A DNA stretch of 27,771 bases from Chara braunii (lineage: Eukaryota > Streptophyta > Charophyceae > Charales > Characeae), in NCBI GenBank assembly GCA_003427395.1, contig BFEA01000124.1, positions 2,318,619 to 2,346,389 of the forward strand, in the 5' to 3' direction. The first letter of the stretch is position 1. The number at the start of each line of letters is the position of its first letter. This document shows positions 1-10,027 of the stretch, one piece after another. A model generated the notes under the pieces. That model was not told the DNA's origin and did no database searches. It was given only the letters and a program-made list of their open reading frames with translations. Both the position numbers and the translations under genes were made by a program.

Positions 1-63
<63 letters not shown>

Positions 64-199
64 TGGGTGTCCATGGCTGAGTGGGTGTGTAGAGTGGGTT
101 TTATGACTGTGTCAGATCCGTTTCTCAGACTTACTACCGTTCTTGTCAGGGATTTGGACTGACAGACAGTCTGCTCTCTCTCTCCCTCTCTCTCTCTGT

Positions 200-264
<65 letters not shown>

Positions 265-376
265 TGGGTGTCCATGGCTGAGTGGGTTTGTAGAGTGGGT
301 TTTATGACTGTGTCAGATCCGTTTCTCAGACTTACTACCGTTCTTGTCAGGGGTTTGGACTGACAGACAGTCTGCT
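1..376. repeat. Duplicated (CA)n + 115-bp unit
   Basis: Two head-to-tail copies of a composite unit. Each is a (CA)n tract of about 30 repeats (1-61 and 202-263) followed by about 115 bp of nearly identical unique sequence (61-175 and 263-376). The copies differ at only two or three bases, for example GGGTGTGT versus GGGTTTGT. The first copy is separated from the second by a short (CT)n stretch at about 175-200. Each unique part ends in a small hairpin, GACTG-acaga-CAGTC. The near identity indicates a recent tandem duplication, or an assembly artefact at a microsatellite. Confidence 0.9.
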
Positions 377-379
377 AGG

Positions 380-665
380 ATTTCAAGGTTGGTGTGAGTA
401 AAGTCGACCACTTTTCTCTCTCAGGGGGGTGTCGGTAACTCTGGGCAATGTGGTGAGTCCTTATCCATCAGTCAAATGCATCCTGGGCAGACTGTCGGGG
501 TTCAACCTCCCAATGAGTCGGTGAAAGTCCAACGAAACAGTCTGGTACAGTCGTGCTTTTTTTGAGTGTATAGCGAATATGACAAGACACACATGCGCCC
601 TTCAACACAGAGAGCGAGAGAGAGGCGCCCGCGTTAGAGAGGGAGACGTGTCTGCGCATCGCGCT

Positions 666-743
<78 letters not shown>

Positions 744-1500
744 TTGGTAGGGTCCTGGGTTCTCCCAGATGGCTTTGCCCCTGGCATTCCTCGCTGGGGA
801 TTAGTGCCTAGGTCGGTTGGCCCTTCATCGTGTGCATGGTCTTCTTTGTTTTCTTGTGATTAGTCATATAGGTAGGTCGTGTGAGGCATACTGAAGAGAA
901 GAATATAGTTTTTAGTTTGAAAAAAAAGAAGTATTTTTTTTGGCAGCATTTTGCCTGTTTTTTGTTTGTGAGGTATCCTGTGTGTGAGGTATCTACCTTA
1001 ATTCTAATAGGAAGTGCAAATAATTTGTATGTCTATGCTGGATGTCTTCTGTTTGTGATGTGACGAACTTGTCTGCAGGGGCATGCCACGCTTGCACCCA
1101 GTGCGGCATCACGCAGTCGTTGATGCAGGATTGTCGCTCAGCTCCTCAAGCGGAGCAACGAGCTGAAGTGGTGATGCGTGGCGTTCCCTCTGCTGTGTCT
1201 GTTCAGCGGCCAAATGGACATTTCCACGTTCTCGTCTGATGGGCGATTAGTCGTCACCGTCGCTATTCTCATCTGAGCTTCTTGGTTGTCACGTCCACGG
1301 CTGGCAGCGCGAGGTGTCTGCGAGTACCGTCAGTCTAGCTGGCAGAGGGGGTGATATATCATACCCATCCTCAGCAGGGCGGAGAGGGTACTCCAGTTCG
1401 GTCGTGCTGAGGGGCCCCCATTTGGCCGGTGTCGCGCCATGCGGCGGGGCGCGACGTCGGCAGCGTGGAGAGAAGGCGGGAAGATCACGTGTGTCAGCCA
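380..1500. other. Non-coding upstream region with (GT)n tract
   Basis: No credible gene seen. It contains a (GT)n microsatellite with one interruption (669-742) and A/T-rich sequence around 900-1060. The part from about 1060 towards the hydrolase gene becomes GC-richer (about 60% by eye). That shift is compatible with the promoter and 5' leader of the hydrolase gene, but no TATA box or start site could be fixed. Open frames here are short and overlap on both strands. Confidence 0.5.
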
Positions 1501-1921
1501 CTTGGCGTAGCACCGGACAATGGCGCTCTGGGAATCCACGTATGGAATGTTGACTGTCCGCCACGTGGCGCTTAGCACATCCTCCTTCCCATTTCTACGG
1601 AGATGGACAAGCACAGGAGCTGGCGGGGCCGCTTCTGACTTCAAGGGGGTGGCGGGGTGGGCAGCTGCGGAAGCTGGTGCCGTTGTTCTGCAAGCCTGGC
1701 CATCGATTGCCTGTAGTGGATGTCGCATCGGAGATGTGTGTGCTGTGAAAGCCGTGGCTCTTCTTCCGTCGCGTGGAGTGGGCACGCGGAGGGGGACGAT
1801 TGGTGTGCAGTTGTCGGGACGTTGCACGAGGGCAGAGGGCAGCGGAGCTGGAGGAGGCTGGGCGGGGTGTAACCTGCGCGCTTGTGGAGCCCGCAACAGC
1901 TGTGGAGAGACTTCCGGCGCC

Positions 1922-3457
1922 ATGGCTACGGGACTCGCGCAGCCGTGCGCAAAACGTGTTTTGCGCAGTAGCTTCCTTGGCAGCCACTCCCTGTGGTCGA
2001 CTCTTGTGTCATCACCATGCCTCCTCTCCCATTCTTCTCCTCTCTCCCATCTTCTCTCGCCGTGTTCCTCCTCCCCTTGGTATTCTCCGCTGTCCCCGTT
2101 CTATTTGTATGCCTCTGGCTCTTCTGCTTCTTCCTCGCCTTCAAGTGTTGTTTGTGAAGCATCGGGGGCAGCCGGTGGGGCATCTTCGGCACGCTCCGCG
2201 TCGCTGGTGGTGGAACCGTTGTCGTCAACATCAATGATGACTGCAGGGGTAGTGGGGGAAGCGCCCCGGGCACGGCTCCCGATGGGACTGCCAACTGTCG
2301 TGCAGTCAGGGATGACATTGGAGGCTCCCCTTGCGTATGAATTGATCCAAGGACCACTTGTCCGGTGGTCAGTGGTGCACGACCGCCGTTCGCCAGCGCC
2401 ACCTACCGCAGTTCTCCTGCACGGTATCCTGGGAGGTCGGCGCAATTGGGCATCGTTCGCGCGGCGGCTGGCGCAGGAGTTCCCCAGCTGGCAGTTTTTG
2501 GTGGTGGATCTGCGGTGCCATGGAGACTCCACGAAGCTGCCGAAGCACGACGATCCGTCGGTGGCAAGTGCGGCGGCGGACGTCTTGCGCCTGGTCGCGG
2601 ACTTGCGCATCACTCCGCGGATGCTCGTTGGACACAGTTTTGGCGGGAAAGTCGCTCTCAGCATGATCGATCAAGCTGCGAAGCCCTTGGCACGACCGGT
2701 CCGCGTCTGGGTCCTGGACTCCACCCCCGGCAAAGTCCGCTCCGGTCTGGATGGTGAGGATGCCCCTGCGGACATCATCAACGCTCTCCGCGAAATGCCA
2801 CAGGTAGTGCCGTCCAGAGGTTTTGTTGTCAACACTCTCATCAGGAAAGGCTTCTCAAGGAGCGTCGCTCAGTGGATGACGACTAATTTGCGTCCAATTA
2901 AGCTTCCAGGCTTCTCTACGAGCTTATCTTCCACATCCTCGGCCTGCGGCGCCTCCTCTTACTCTCCCTTTCAGTCCTCTCCTTCATCTTCTTCCTTGCC
3001 GTCGCCGTCTTCTCTGTCGCCTTCAGCTGTTGGCACCATGGATCGGCTCCCCGAAGTGGAGGCGGGGTTATCTTGGGTGTTCGATCTGGAAGGGATCGCG
3101 AGGATGTACTTGTCTTATCAGAGGGAAAATCTATGGCCATTGGTTGATAATGTTCCAGAGGGAGTTCAGATAGACTTTGTGCGAGCGGAGAGAAGTCTGC
3201 ACAGGTGGGGGAAGGAGGACGTAGACCGGATCAACGCAGGGGAAAGAGCAGCCCGCAAACGAGGTGTGGCCGGCGGGGTGAACTTACATGTACTGGAAGA
3301 TGCAGGGCACTGGGTTCATACCGACAACCCAGAAGGGTTGTTCCGCCTGATGGCTCCTTCTTTTGTCTCTATGGGAGGAAGAGGAGAAGTAGGGAGGATA
3401 TATAGTGCTTCTCATCAGCAGCACTGGCAGGAGAACCAGCCAAAGCAACATGGCTGA
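1922..3457 (+). CDS. ABHD11-like alpha/beta hydrolase, probably organelle-targeted
   Basis: Uninterrupted 511-codon frame. The core matches the plant ABHD11-like serine hydrolase family. The oxyanion-hole motif LLHGILGG has H167-G168. The strand after it, VVDLRCHGDS, contains D196. The nucleophile elbow is GHSFGG with Ser239. A C-terminal AGHWVH supplies the likely catalytic His463. Family members are esterases or lipases in mitochondria or plastids; the substrate here cannot be told. I chose the ATG at 1922 because it has a strong context (gccATGG) and opens a basic, Ser-rich segment typical of a transit peptide. The frame is open back to 1520 (645 codons), so a longer start is possible. Homology proper starts around residue 130. 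Odd feature: residues about 329-372 are a Ser/Pro-rich low-complexity insertion inside the cap domain. The gene appears intronless and ends with TGA at 3455. Confidence 0.85.
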   Translation: MATGLAQPCAKRVLRSSFLGSHSLWSTLVSSPCLLSHSSPLSHLLSPCSSSPWYSPLSPFYLYASGSSASSSPSSVVCEASGAAGGASSARSASLVVEPLSSTSMMTAGVVGEAPRARLPMGLPTVVQSGMTLEAPLAYELIQGPLVRWSVVHDRRSPAPPTAVLLHGILGGRRNWASFARRLAQEFPSWQFLVVDLRCHGDSTKLPKHDDPSVASAAADVLRLVADLRITPRMLVGHSFGGKVALSMIDQAAKPLARPVRVWVLDSTPGKVRSGLDGEDAPADIINALREMPQVVPSRGFVVNTLIRKGFSRSVAQWMTTNLRPIKLPGFSTSLSSTSSACGASSYSPFQSSPSSSSLPSPSSLSPSAVGTMDRLPEVEAGLSWVFDLEGIARMYLSYQRENLWPLVDNVPEGVQIDFVRAERSLHRWGKEDVDRINAGERAARKRGVAGGVNLHVLEDAGHWVHTDNPEGLFRLMAPSFVSMGGRGEVGRIYSASHQQHWQENQPKQHG

Positions 3458-3675
3458 AAACAGGCTGCTGAGGAGGAGGTGGTGCTGAGTAGCACTGATG
3501 ATGCCAGAGGGAGGTGACCTCCTCCTCTCTTCCGCCCCTTGTCCCGCCCCCCTCTGGGCCTTTCTTTCCCCCCCTCCTCCCTCGCTCTTCCCCGCCCTTT
3601 GGCCCCTGGCCGGCCGACGTTGCTGCTCTCCATCATCGAAGTCCATGTAGGACTACAAAACTTTCCCTCTTCCTT
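3458..3675 (+). other. Likely 3' UTR of the hydrolase gene
   Basis: GC-rich, pyrimidine-heavy sequence directly after the stop codon, then a transition to A/T-rich DNA at about 3650. No clear poly(A) signal was identified. Open frames on both strands are compositional. Confidence 0.4.
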
Positions 3676-4460
3676 GGAATTGGCCTTGGTTGGTATTTGA
3701 GTCATCGAGTCACTATGCTTTGTGGATGGATTGGGAGGTAAGACAGGCCTCGTCCTCTTCGTTGTAAAAACAACTTTATAAAAAGCTGACTGACTTCATG
3801 ATTGCGTTCTCTTTTCTGCCGTCTGACAGAAATGTGAAGTTGTTCGACTTCTTTTGCTTCTTTTTAAACTTTTTTTTTATATATAACTTGTTTGGCTCGA
3901 GTGTCGTGTAGTTGTCGGAGTGGTCTTTTATTTTGTCAGCAGTTCATGGGTGTGTACCCTTTCGTGGAATTGGCCTCGGTTGTCATTTGAGTTATTGCGT
4001 CGCTATGCTTTGTGGATGGATTGGGAGGTCAGTCAGGCTTCGTCCTCTTAAGTGCAACGAAGTTGCCTCTACCAAGAAATTTTGGGAACGCCTTCAGCTT
4101 TTGCTATTTTCCGTGTGCCGGGACGAAGTGTGGTGTCAGAGTTTTTCAGTAGTTCGTTCTAAAAACAACTTTCGAAAAAGCTGACTCACTTCATATGATT
4201 GCGTTCGCTTTTCTGCCGTCTGACAGAAATGTGTGGAGTCGTTCGACTCTTTTTTTCAACTTCATAAGTTAGTTCAACTTAGTTAGTTTTGCTACAGTGA
4301 CATGTAGTTATGGGAGTGATCTTTTATTTTTGTCAGCAGTTCATGGATTTATTTATATTACTTTACAAGTTTTTGGCTGGAGTGCGATGAGTGACATGTA
4401 GCTACTAGCTATTGGATTGGAGTGAGCTTTTATTTGTCAGCAGTTCATCGGTGTACCACG
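3676..4460. repeat. ~290-bp tandem duplication plus partial third copy, with conserved hairpins
   Basis: Unit 1 starts at 3676 and unit 2 at 3966, both with GGAATTGGCC. A partial third copy (about 4380-4460) keeps only the end (TTTATTTGTCAGCAGTTCAT). Blocks shared by units 1 and 2 include TATGCTTTGTGGATGGATTG, a TTTCTG/CAGAAA hairpin (3813-3832 and 4210-4229) and a second hairpin with a GTTCG loop (3836-3851 and 4235-4250). In the second hairpin the stem differs between copies in a compensated way. No coding potential. It lies just downstream of the hydrolase gene and may be transcribed with it or independently. Confidence 0.85.
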
Positions 4461-5750
4461 CAGCCCCATGGGCTGCTCTTTTCTCTCTCTTTTTTTTTTT
4501 TTTTTTTTTCTTTTTTAATTTATTTAAAGGGTCAGTGTCATTGCTCCATTTAGTCCATTATGATTCCTGGTAAAAATGCTCCTTATCTCGCTTTCTGTGT
4601 GTCTGCTTTTTTTTTTTGTCTGTGGGTGTGTGTGTCTGGTTTTTTAAACTATCTTTTTTTTTTTTTTTTTTGGGGGGGGGGGGGGGGGGTGGGGGGACCT
4701 AAACTTTCTTTCATGTTGCACAGATGTAATTCCAACAAAGAAAAAAACGAAGAAAAGAACGAAAACAGATTATTGTTTTCATCCACTTCAACTAAAAAGA
4801 GCATGGTTCATCAGATGAAATACACTCACAGAATAATTGGAGATGCCACAAGCAAATACCATATAAGTTGATATAACCTAATTGGCTACAAGGAGAAAAT
4901 AACCATTTTAATTTATAACCCTTGTTTGCGTGAGGAAACGAGGACTACTTTTTTCATTACAAAAGTAGAGCTTCAAATTTTGAGCTCTCCCGAAACCCGT
5001 GGTCCAGCTGTGGCAATGTCCGGATAGTGAAAAGGACTGGGATTTGACGCCTGAATGTGGACGTGTTTGTGGAGAGGTGCAGAAAATTGCGATGGATGTG
5101 CAACTCTGTATCAAAACACGTCCAGATTCGCCTCACCCCTGATGGAAGAGGAGTTGGGACAACTTGTACAGGCAGAAGAGGAAAATTCCTGCGCCTACTG
5201 ATAGCACAGCCTGAATGAAAAAGTTGAGAAAAAGAACATGCACAGCAGTAAGAACATATTATTAAAAATAATAATAATATTATTATTATTATTATATTAT
5301 TATTATTTTTATTTTTTATTTTTTTTTGTCCACCCGAGAGTGGGTAGCCTAAACCGTATGTGTTCATATAGTCCTTAAGACTATTCCCGTCCTTATCGAG
5401 GGAGATGCTAACCTTCTCTCGGCTCAACGAACACTAAAAACATTATATAATATATATATTAAAAAAATATTAAAAAAATATTATTAAAAAAAAAAGAAAA
5501 AGTGGAGAAGAGTCAGAAGACTCAGAAAAAGATATGTGCAAAGAATTAGGAGTAGGGAGATAGGAGCCCAGTTAGGAAAACCGGATGGCAGGAGGGGTGG
5601 GACAGTAAAGACAGGACTCAGGGATGCAGATGATGTGGGGGTAGCAGGTAGAGGGAATGCGGGGCCCTGGTAGACATGGTGGGAATGGGGTGAGTATGTA
5701 ACATGCAGCCAGAGGGGGGATTATCCTGTAGCGTGCCTGGGTGCTGCTGG
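4461..5750. other. A/T-rich non-coding stretch with homopolymer runs
   Basis: No gene seen. Contains T-runs (about 4490-4510), a T17 run followed by a G-rich run (about 4654-4697), an ATT/TAA-rich tract (about 5255-5330), and A/T-rich sequence around 5440-5505. Short open frames here are low-complexity products. Confidence 0.6.
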
Positions 5751-5755
5751 TAAGC

Positions 5756-5847
5756 CTCCCGAATACAACGTACGGTCATTATAACTGAATTTAGACGGAA
5801 AGATAGACCAAATTCAGCTATAATGACCGTACGTTGTATTCGGGGGA
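5756..5847. repeat. Inverted repeat, ~34-bp arms, 17-nt loop
   Basis: Arms at 5759-5792 and 5810-5843 are reverse complements apart from a single A-C mismatch, and pairing continues a few bases outward with a G-T wobble. The motif GTAAGCCTCCCGA occurs at the left edge (5750-5762) and again just right of the hairpin (5856-5868). That could be a duplication caused by insertion, but the left copy overlaps the arm. It could be a small foldback/MITE-type element or a hairpin RNA precursor. Confidence 0.8.
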
Positions 5848-5869
5848 AGACTGTAGTAAGCCTCCCGAC

Positions 5870-6145
5870 TTGCAGGCAGGACAATCCACAAGGAAAGGCC
5901 AAAGGAGGGGAGCGGGTGGCTCTGAAGCAACCCCCCTTTGAACAGGCGGCTCGAGCCACAAAGGCAGGCTGACTCTCTTCTCTATTGAATCCCCCCGCTG
6001 CTTGTTTCAAAAACTTTGCTTGCCGGTTATAAGCAACAGGAGTGACGGCCCCCAGAATAGAAGGGGCTGGGAGTGTTAAACAAAAAGAAAAAAAAGAATG
6101 TGCAAAGAACTGCGGAAGTTTGCTGCAATAATTATTTTTGTCATC
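5870..6145. other. Unassigned spacer
   Basis: No gene, RNA or element could be supported between the foldback and the first SINE-like copy. Composition is moderate and it has short purine-rich stretches near 6070. Confidence 0.4.
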
Positions 6146-6291
6146 TTTTTTTTTTTTTTTGAGAGAGAGAGAATCACCAGCAGCAGCAGATAGGAGTGAT
6201 GGTATGAGCGTACACTCCTATCAGCTCCACCAATGGCTCCGATCTATTGGTGGGGAGCAGCACCTGCTGGAAACCGGGTCCAGCGGCCCAC
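6146..6291 (-). mobile_element. SINE-like element, copy a
   Basis: Minus-strand copy of the family that recurs in this window. Read on the minus strand, it starts near CCGCTGGACCCGGTTTCCAG and continues with CAGCAGGTGCTGCTCCCCAC. It then has two hairpins and an A-tail (T run at 6146-6160 on the plus strand). The hairpin at 6189-6222 has perfect 10-bp arms, GATAGGAGTG and CACTCCTATC. A second hairpin pairs CCACCAAT with ATTGGTGG. No target-site duplication was found. No clear tRNA-type A/B boxes, so the head origin is unknown. Confidence 0.75.
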
Positions 6292-6650
6292 AGAACCTCA
6301 ATGATTTCACAACGGACGAAGCTCGCCAGCATTGATTACCCTGGAAGCAGGGGATTAACTGAGCAGGAAGATGACAAAGGAACAAGGAGGGGAAGGGGCC
6401 TCTCCAGCCCTACTGCTGGCCACCAGAACAGCGCTGCTACCAAGTCCCCAACCCTCCTACGGCTGCAGCCAGATGAAATTCCTGTTAAGATGTCATTCAT
6501 TTCGTGCACAGAAGAAGTGTTATAGCAGATGAACCAATCGGTACTGTCCAGCATTGACTGCTCTATTGCCGGGGTACACTGGCCAGGGATAAGGCGGAAT
6601 GCGAAACTTCGACCAGTTGTTCTATGAACTTCTATCTAATCTGCACCGTA
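6292..6650. other. Unassigned; contains 3' motif shared with the sequence near 10.6 kb
   Basis: The stretch around 6329-6362 (AGCATTGATTACCCT, then GGGGATTAACTG) recurs near 10612-10645 with few changes. The SINE-like repeat, or a larger element containing it, may therefore extend past the conserved head. Nothing else is recognised. Confidence 0.5.
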
Positions 6651-6655
6651 CCATT

Positions 6656-6697
<42 letters not shown>

Positions 6698-6704
6698 CCA
6701 TTGC
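6651..6704 (+). mobile_element. Poly(A)-only insertion with short flanking repeat
   Basis: A run of 39 A (6658-6696) is flanked by CCATTGC on both sides (6651-6657 and 6698-6704). This looks like a retro-insertion trimmed to its tail, with a 7-bp target-site duplication. The short length of the repeat makes chance possible. Confidence 0.5.
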
Positions 6705-7598
6705 AGGTCGACCATAGCCAGCTGGTGGGGCGGGAAGGGGTCAAGAAACTCTGAAGGAGGGCGCAGCCGCCGCAGCGGGATCTCCTGACCTACTGACCTA
6801 CTGCAGTCCAATCTCTGAAGCAAATATACAGTAATCCCTCCTGAGCTCCTCCTGGTTGCACTCCTGGGTTGGTCTGCCTTTCCAGATAATAAAGGCGATC
6901 CGGCCTTAGTTCTCACTGCCCAGCCAATCCTCTTAGAATTGATGAATTGCTTGTGTTATATCGTTTGTTGATGAATTGCTTGTGTTATGTCGTTTGATGA
7001 ATGAAACGACTCCAGTTGTTTGTTAACTGTTTGCCGTTCTTGCTGTGTATATTCTTTTATCATGTCCGTCGTGTCCTCCCCTGCTATGCGGATCCCCTCG
7101 ATGGCATGTATACAGTGTCTTCTCCAGAGGGTGATGGCTCTTTTCCCAATCTTAAACATATTCCTTTCAAAGTCGCTGCCTGTGGGGGAGGTCCACGCCT
7201 CGCATGGTATGGCCCTCCAATCCCATGGCCAGACGGCCTCACCTCAGTACCCAGGAGGCTCCACAGCCTATCCTATCATCGCCGTCGTGTAAGGACTGCC
7301 CCTGGGCATTGCATGAATATGTGTTCTTTTTTTTTAACAAAACAAAACTGCCCCTTCCATTCTGGGGGGCATCAGTCCGGTTGCTTATCACCGGCAAGCC
7401 TGAAAACCAAAGTACAGTTTGATTGTAAGAGAAGAGGAAAGCCTTACCCTTGCGGCCCTAGGCGCCTATCAAGGGGGGAACTGCTACAACCAAACCCACT
7501 TCCCAAAGTTCCCATACCATAGCCTCCCCATGGATACTTCTGTTGGTCGGGAAGCTTCCTAGCAGCACCCAGCCATGCAACAGATGTAGTTTCCGGAA

Positions 7599-7600
<2 letters not shown>
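6705..7600. other. Unassigned, includes 29-bp tandem duplication
   Basis: A perfect-to-near-perfect 29-bp unit beginning GATGAATTGCTTGTG occurs twice in tandem (6941-6969 and 6970-6998). Otherwise there is no recognisable gene. An open frame of 173 codons at 7001-7522 has no domain that I recognise and is contradicted by overlapping frames. Confidence 0.5.

Positions 7601-7632
<32 letters not shown>
7601..7632 (-). repeat. T32 homopolymer, likely retroelement tail
   Basis: An uninterrupted T32 on the plus strand, as expected for the A-tail of a minus-strand retro-insertion. No matching target-site duplication or conserved body was identified beside it. Confidence 0.5.
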
Positions 7633-7634
<2 letters not shown>

Positions 7635-7698
7635 GGGAGGGAAAGGCGGTGTGGCACGATTTGCACCAAGGTCCAAGGCAGCACCAGCTCCTTCTGTT

Positions 7699-8547
7699 CT
7701 AAATGTGTGCGGCTATAAGTAGTATCAACCAATCGTTTGTGGGCAAGCAGCGGTGCTCTATCTGCCACTGCAGGGAGGTCAACTTTGCCGACCTGGACCT
7801 TGTGATGGTGAACCTGGTCAAGCAGATGGGCCGGATGGCTTCAGTTCCTACATTCAAGTGAGATTTCCACCGGGCCTTCACTATTTCTTCGAGGGTCACC
7901 TTTGGGCGCAATAGTCGGTATGCAGCCTTCACAGTCAAACTTTACAACGTTGCCTTCGCAAGCGACGGAGACCTTCATGCAGGGATCCACTGCCACTCCT
8001 TAGGATCGAAGGGGAGCTCTGCCAGGGGACTCTCTGATTGAAATGCAATCCATATGGCTTATCCCGCAACACACGGATCTTGTGAAACCCTAGCACAAAA
8101 ACACTGTCCGAGTTAAAATGAAGCGTCCAACGAATACAGCGAAATGCCAATTTTTTTCATTATTGATTCGAACATGTCAAAACTAGACACATGACGTATT
8201 CTAAAGCACATACATCTCACACAAAAAGAAAAACAAGGAAAAAGCAAAAAATCAGCAAAATGTGACAGTTTCGGTGCGAAATTCGTCGAAAATAACACCC
8301 CTGGTTAACCACATGTGATCCTGTGCAGGTCCTCGTTCCACCATCTTAACACCTCTGGGGAATACCTGGAAAGTGCATTATCCTTTCCTTTGTGGAAAAG
8401 GTCTACCCACGTTTCGTCTGTGCGTACCTCCACCACATTACCTACACTTTCCGTGTACCCTGGGGCAGCTACCCAGTCACCGTTCACCAGGCGTGGCCCT
8501 TTGCGTAAGATGCCTCTCCTATCTAAGGGAATGGCAAAGATCAGCAA
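7699..8547 (-). pseudogene. Possible decayed protein-coding region, unrecognised
   Basis: Three successive minus-strand open frames (8547-8305, 8150-7935, 7938-7699) sit end to end in different frames and have ordinary, non-low-complexity composition. The first includes the peptide GDWVAAPGYTESVGNVVEV and the last SLQWQIEHRCLPTNDW. Together they could be a broken or intron-split gene, or a retroelement remnant. I do not recognise the family, and no splice pattern linking them could be fixed. Confidence 0.25.
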
Positions 8548-8559
8548 TTCCAGGTTTTT

Positions 8560-9000
8560 TTTGACTTTGTGACAAAGTTTGAGCTCGGTCCTTAGTTGCG
8601 ACGATGTCTTCCAATCCTTATTTCAACTTTTTGATTGTTTGTCTTTGAAAGTTCAGGACCAAACCGATGGGCGTTTGTTTCTCAGGTTTGTTCCCCCAAA
8701 AGTACAAGTGCACACAATCATTGATGTTGGCGCATGCAATTTTTTGCGAAAAGAAGCGCAGACAGCCAGAAGGCCGAAAGCCACTGCGCCCCTGTCTCCT
8801 CCCTCCCCCCCCCCCCCCCNCCCCGGCCCCCGGCCAAATCGACGGATTTATCGACGGATTCCCAGGAACGACAGTTGATCGCCAGTGGGACTGGTCCGGT
8901 CAACCACTCTGCCGTGAGTGATTGGGCATTGCACCCTCTCGCTCTTCACCCCCCCCTTCTGTCACTGAGCCCTGTTCACCCGCTGTGAATTATTGTTATA
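8560..9000. other. Unassigned spacer with poly(C)/N tract
   Basis: Contains a C-rich run around 8802-8824 interrupted by an N at 8820, so base calls are uncertain there. No gene supported. Confidence 0.5.
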
Positions 9001-9007
9001 ATGAAAG

Positions 9008-9008
<1 letters not shown>

Positions 9009-9084
<76 letters not shown>
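9009..9084. repeat. (CT)38 microsatellite
   Basis: Uninterrupted CT dinucleotide repeat; the Ser-Leu open frame across it is a product of the repeat. Confidence 0.95.
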
Positions 9085-9088
<4 letters not shown>

Positions 9089-9510
9089 TCTGTGTTAGAG
9101 AGCAGTGGCTGGAAGCATCGGTAAGAAGCTCTAGAGGCTGTCTAGGGTTTGGCCTCTTCAAGAGTCGGCGACCCCTCTCTTTGTCAGTTTGGTGCTCCTG
9201 ACCTTGACCCGTCTTTTGGTCCTCGCGACCCCTCGTGACCTCTCATTTTGTCATTTTCTTCATCCTCTTGAAGGTTCTCTACATAGTATATATGAAGCGA
9301 AAGAATCACTGCAATATGCCACAATGTCTTCATCTGAGTATGCAGAGGGCTGGCCTTTGTTTCCTGACTGCTTGCACCCTCTGCATCTGGACGGGCATTG
9401 GATGTCTGTGCATTTTACGTTACGATAAAGGCATGGTCTTCTGTGATGCCCCTTCCTCCTACCTCTAGGCTCTTGGCCTGCAATCGCATGCCATTTGTTG
9501 GGAATCTTTT

Positions 9511-9711
9511 GGCTTCAGGTGCACAAAGTCACTACAGTAAATTTTAAGAGTTTCCTATCTCAGTTGGCACGGTAATTTAGGGCTGGGATGGCGCCAACGA
9601 GTTAGTGTTCCCAACAGAGGTGTGTTGCCGCCATCCCAGCCCTAAATTACCGTGCCAACTGAGAGAGGAAACTCTTAAAATTTACTGTAGCGACTTTGTG
9701 CACCTGAAGCC
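9511..9711. repeat. Long hairpin: 83-bp arms, 35-nt loop, 97.6% matched
   Basis: Arms 9511-9593 and 9629-9711 are reverse complements with only two mismatches in 83 positions, beginning and ending GGCTTCAGG and CCTGAAGCC. The 35-nt loop (9594-9628) has no strong structure. No convincing target-site duplication flanks it. It could be a young foldback/MITE or an inverted-repeat locus giving a long hairpin RNA, which in plants is a typical Dicer substrate. The near-identity of the arms implies recent origin or active maintenance. Confidence 0.9.
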
Positions 9712-9945
9712 TAGTAACTCTTTGTAGTGACGAGGAATATCCGAGAAAATCTCGCACGCAATGGAGTCCTGAGATTCTTGCCTTGTAATTAGGACATCTC
9801 TGTCACTCAACCTACTCTACCATAGCTACCGGACTGTTCAACGAGGTGACCGTGATGGTGTGAGACATGGCCTTCGCTCTCGTAGGGGAGTGTGCATCAC
9901 CTCCAACCTGAACCTCGTCACAGCGGCGAGGCTCTCACGCGAACA
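9712..9945. other. Unassigned spacer
   Basis: No feature was recognised between the long hairpin and the 41-bp tandem duplication. Confidence 0.4.
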
Positions 9946-10027
9946 GCGCTACGCGCGGTGAGTCGCATAGCGACGTCGGTACCGGAGCGCTAGGCGCGGT
10001 GAGTCGCGTAAAGACGTCGGTACCGGA
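9946..10027. repeat. 41-bp tandem duplication, GC-rich
   Basis: Two 41-bp units (9946-9986, 9987-10027) share GCGGTGAGTCGC and GACGTCGGTACCGGA, differing at about five positions. Each contains GACGTC and the palindrome CGGTACCG. Function unknown; the ACGT core could be a bZIP site. Confidence 0.8.

Noticed and set aside
1520-1921. N-terminal extension of the hydrolase from the ATG at 1520
   Set aside because: Open but without family similarity; the ATG at 1922 has a better context and starts a typical targeting segment. It cannot be fully excluded.
1330-1923. 197-codon minus-strand frame upstream of and partly antisense to the hydrolase frame
   Set aside because: Pro/Ala/Arg-rich shadow in a GC-rich region; the plus-strand hydrolase has recognisable motifs.
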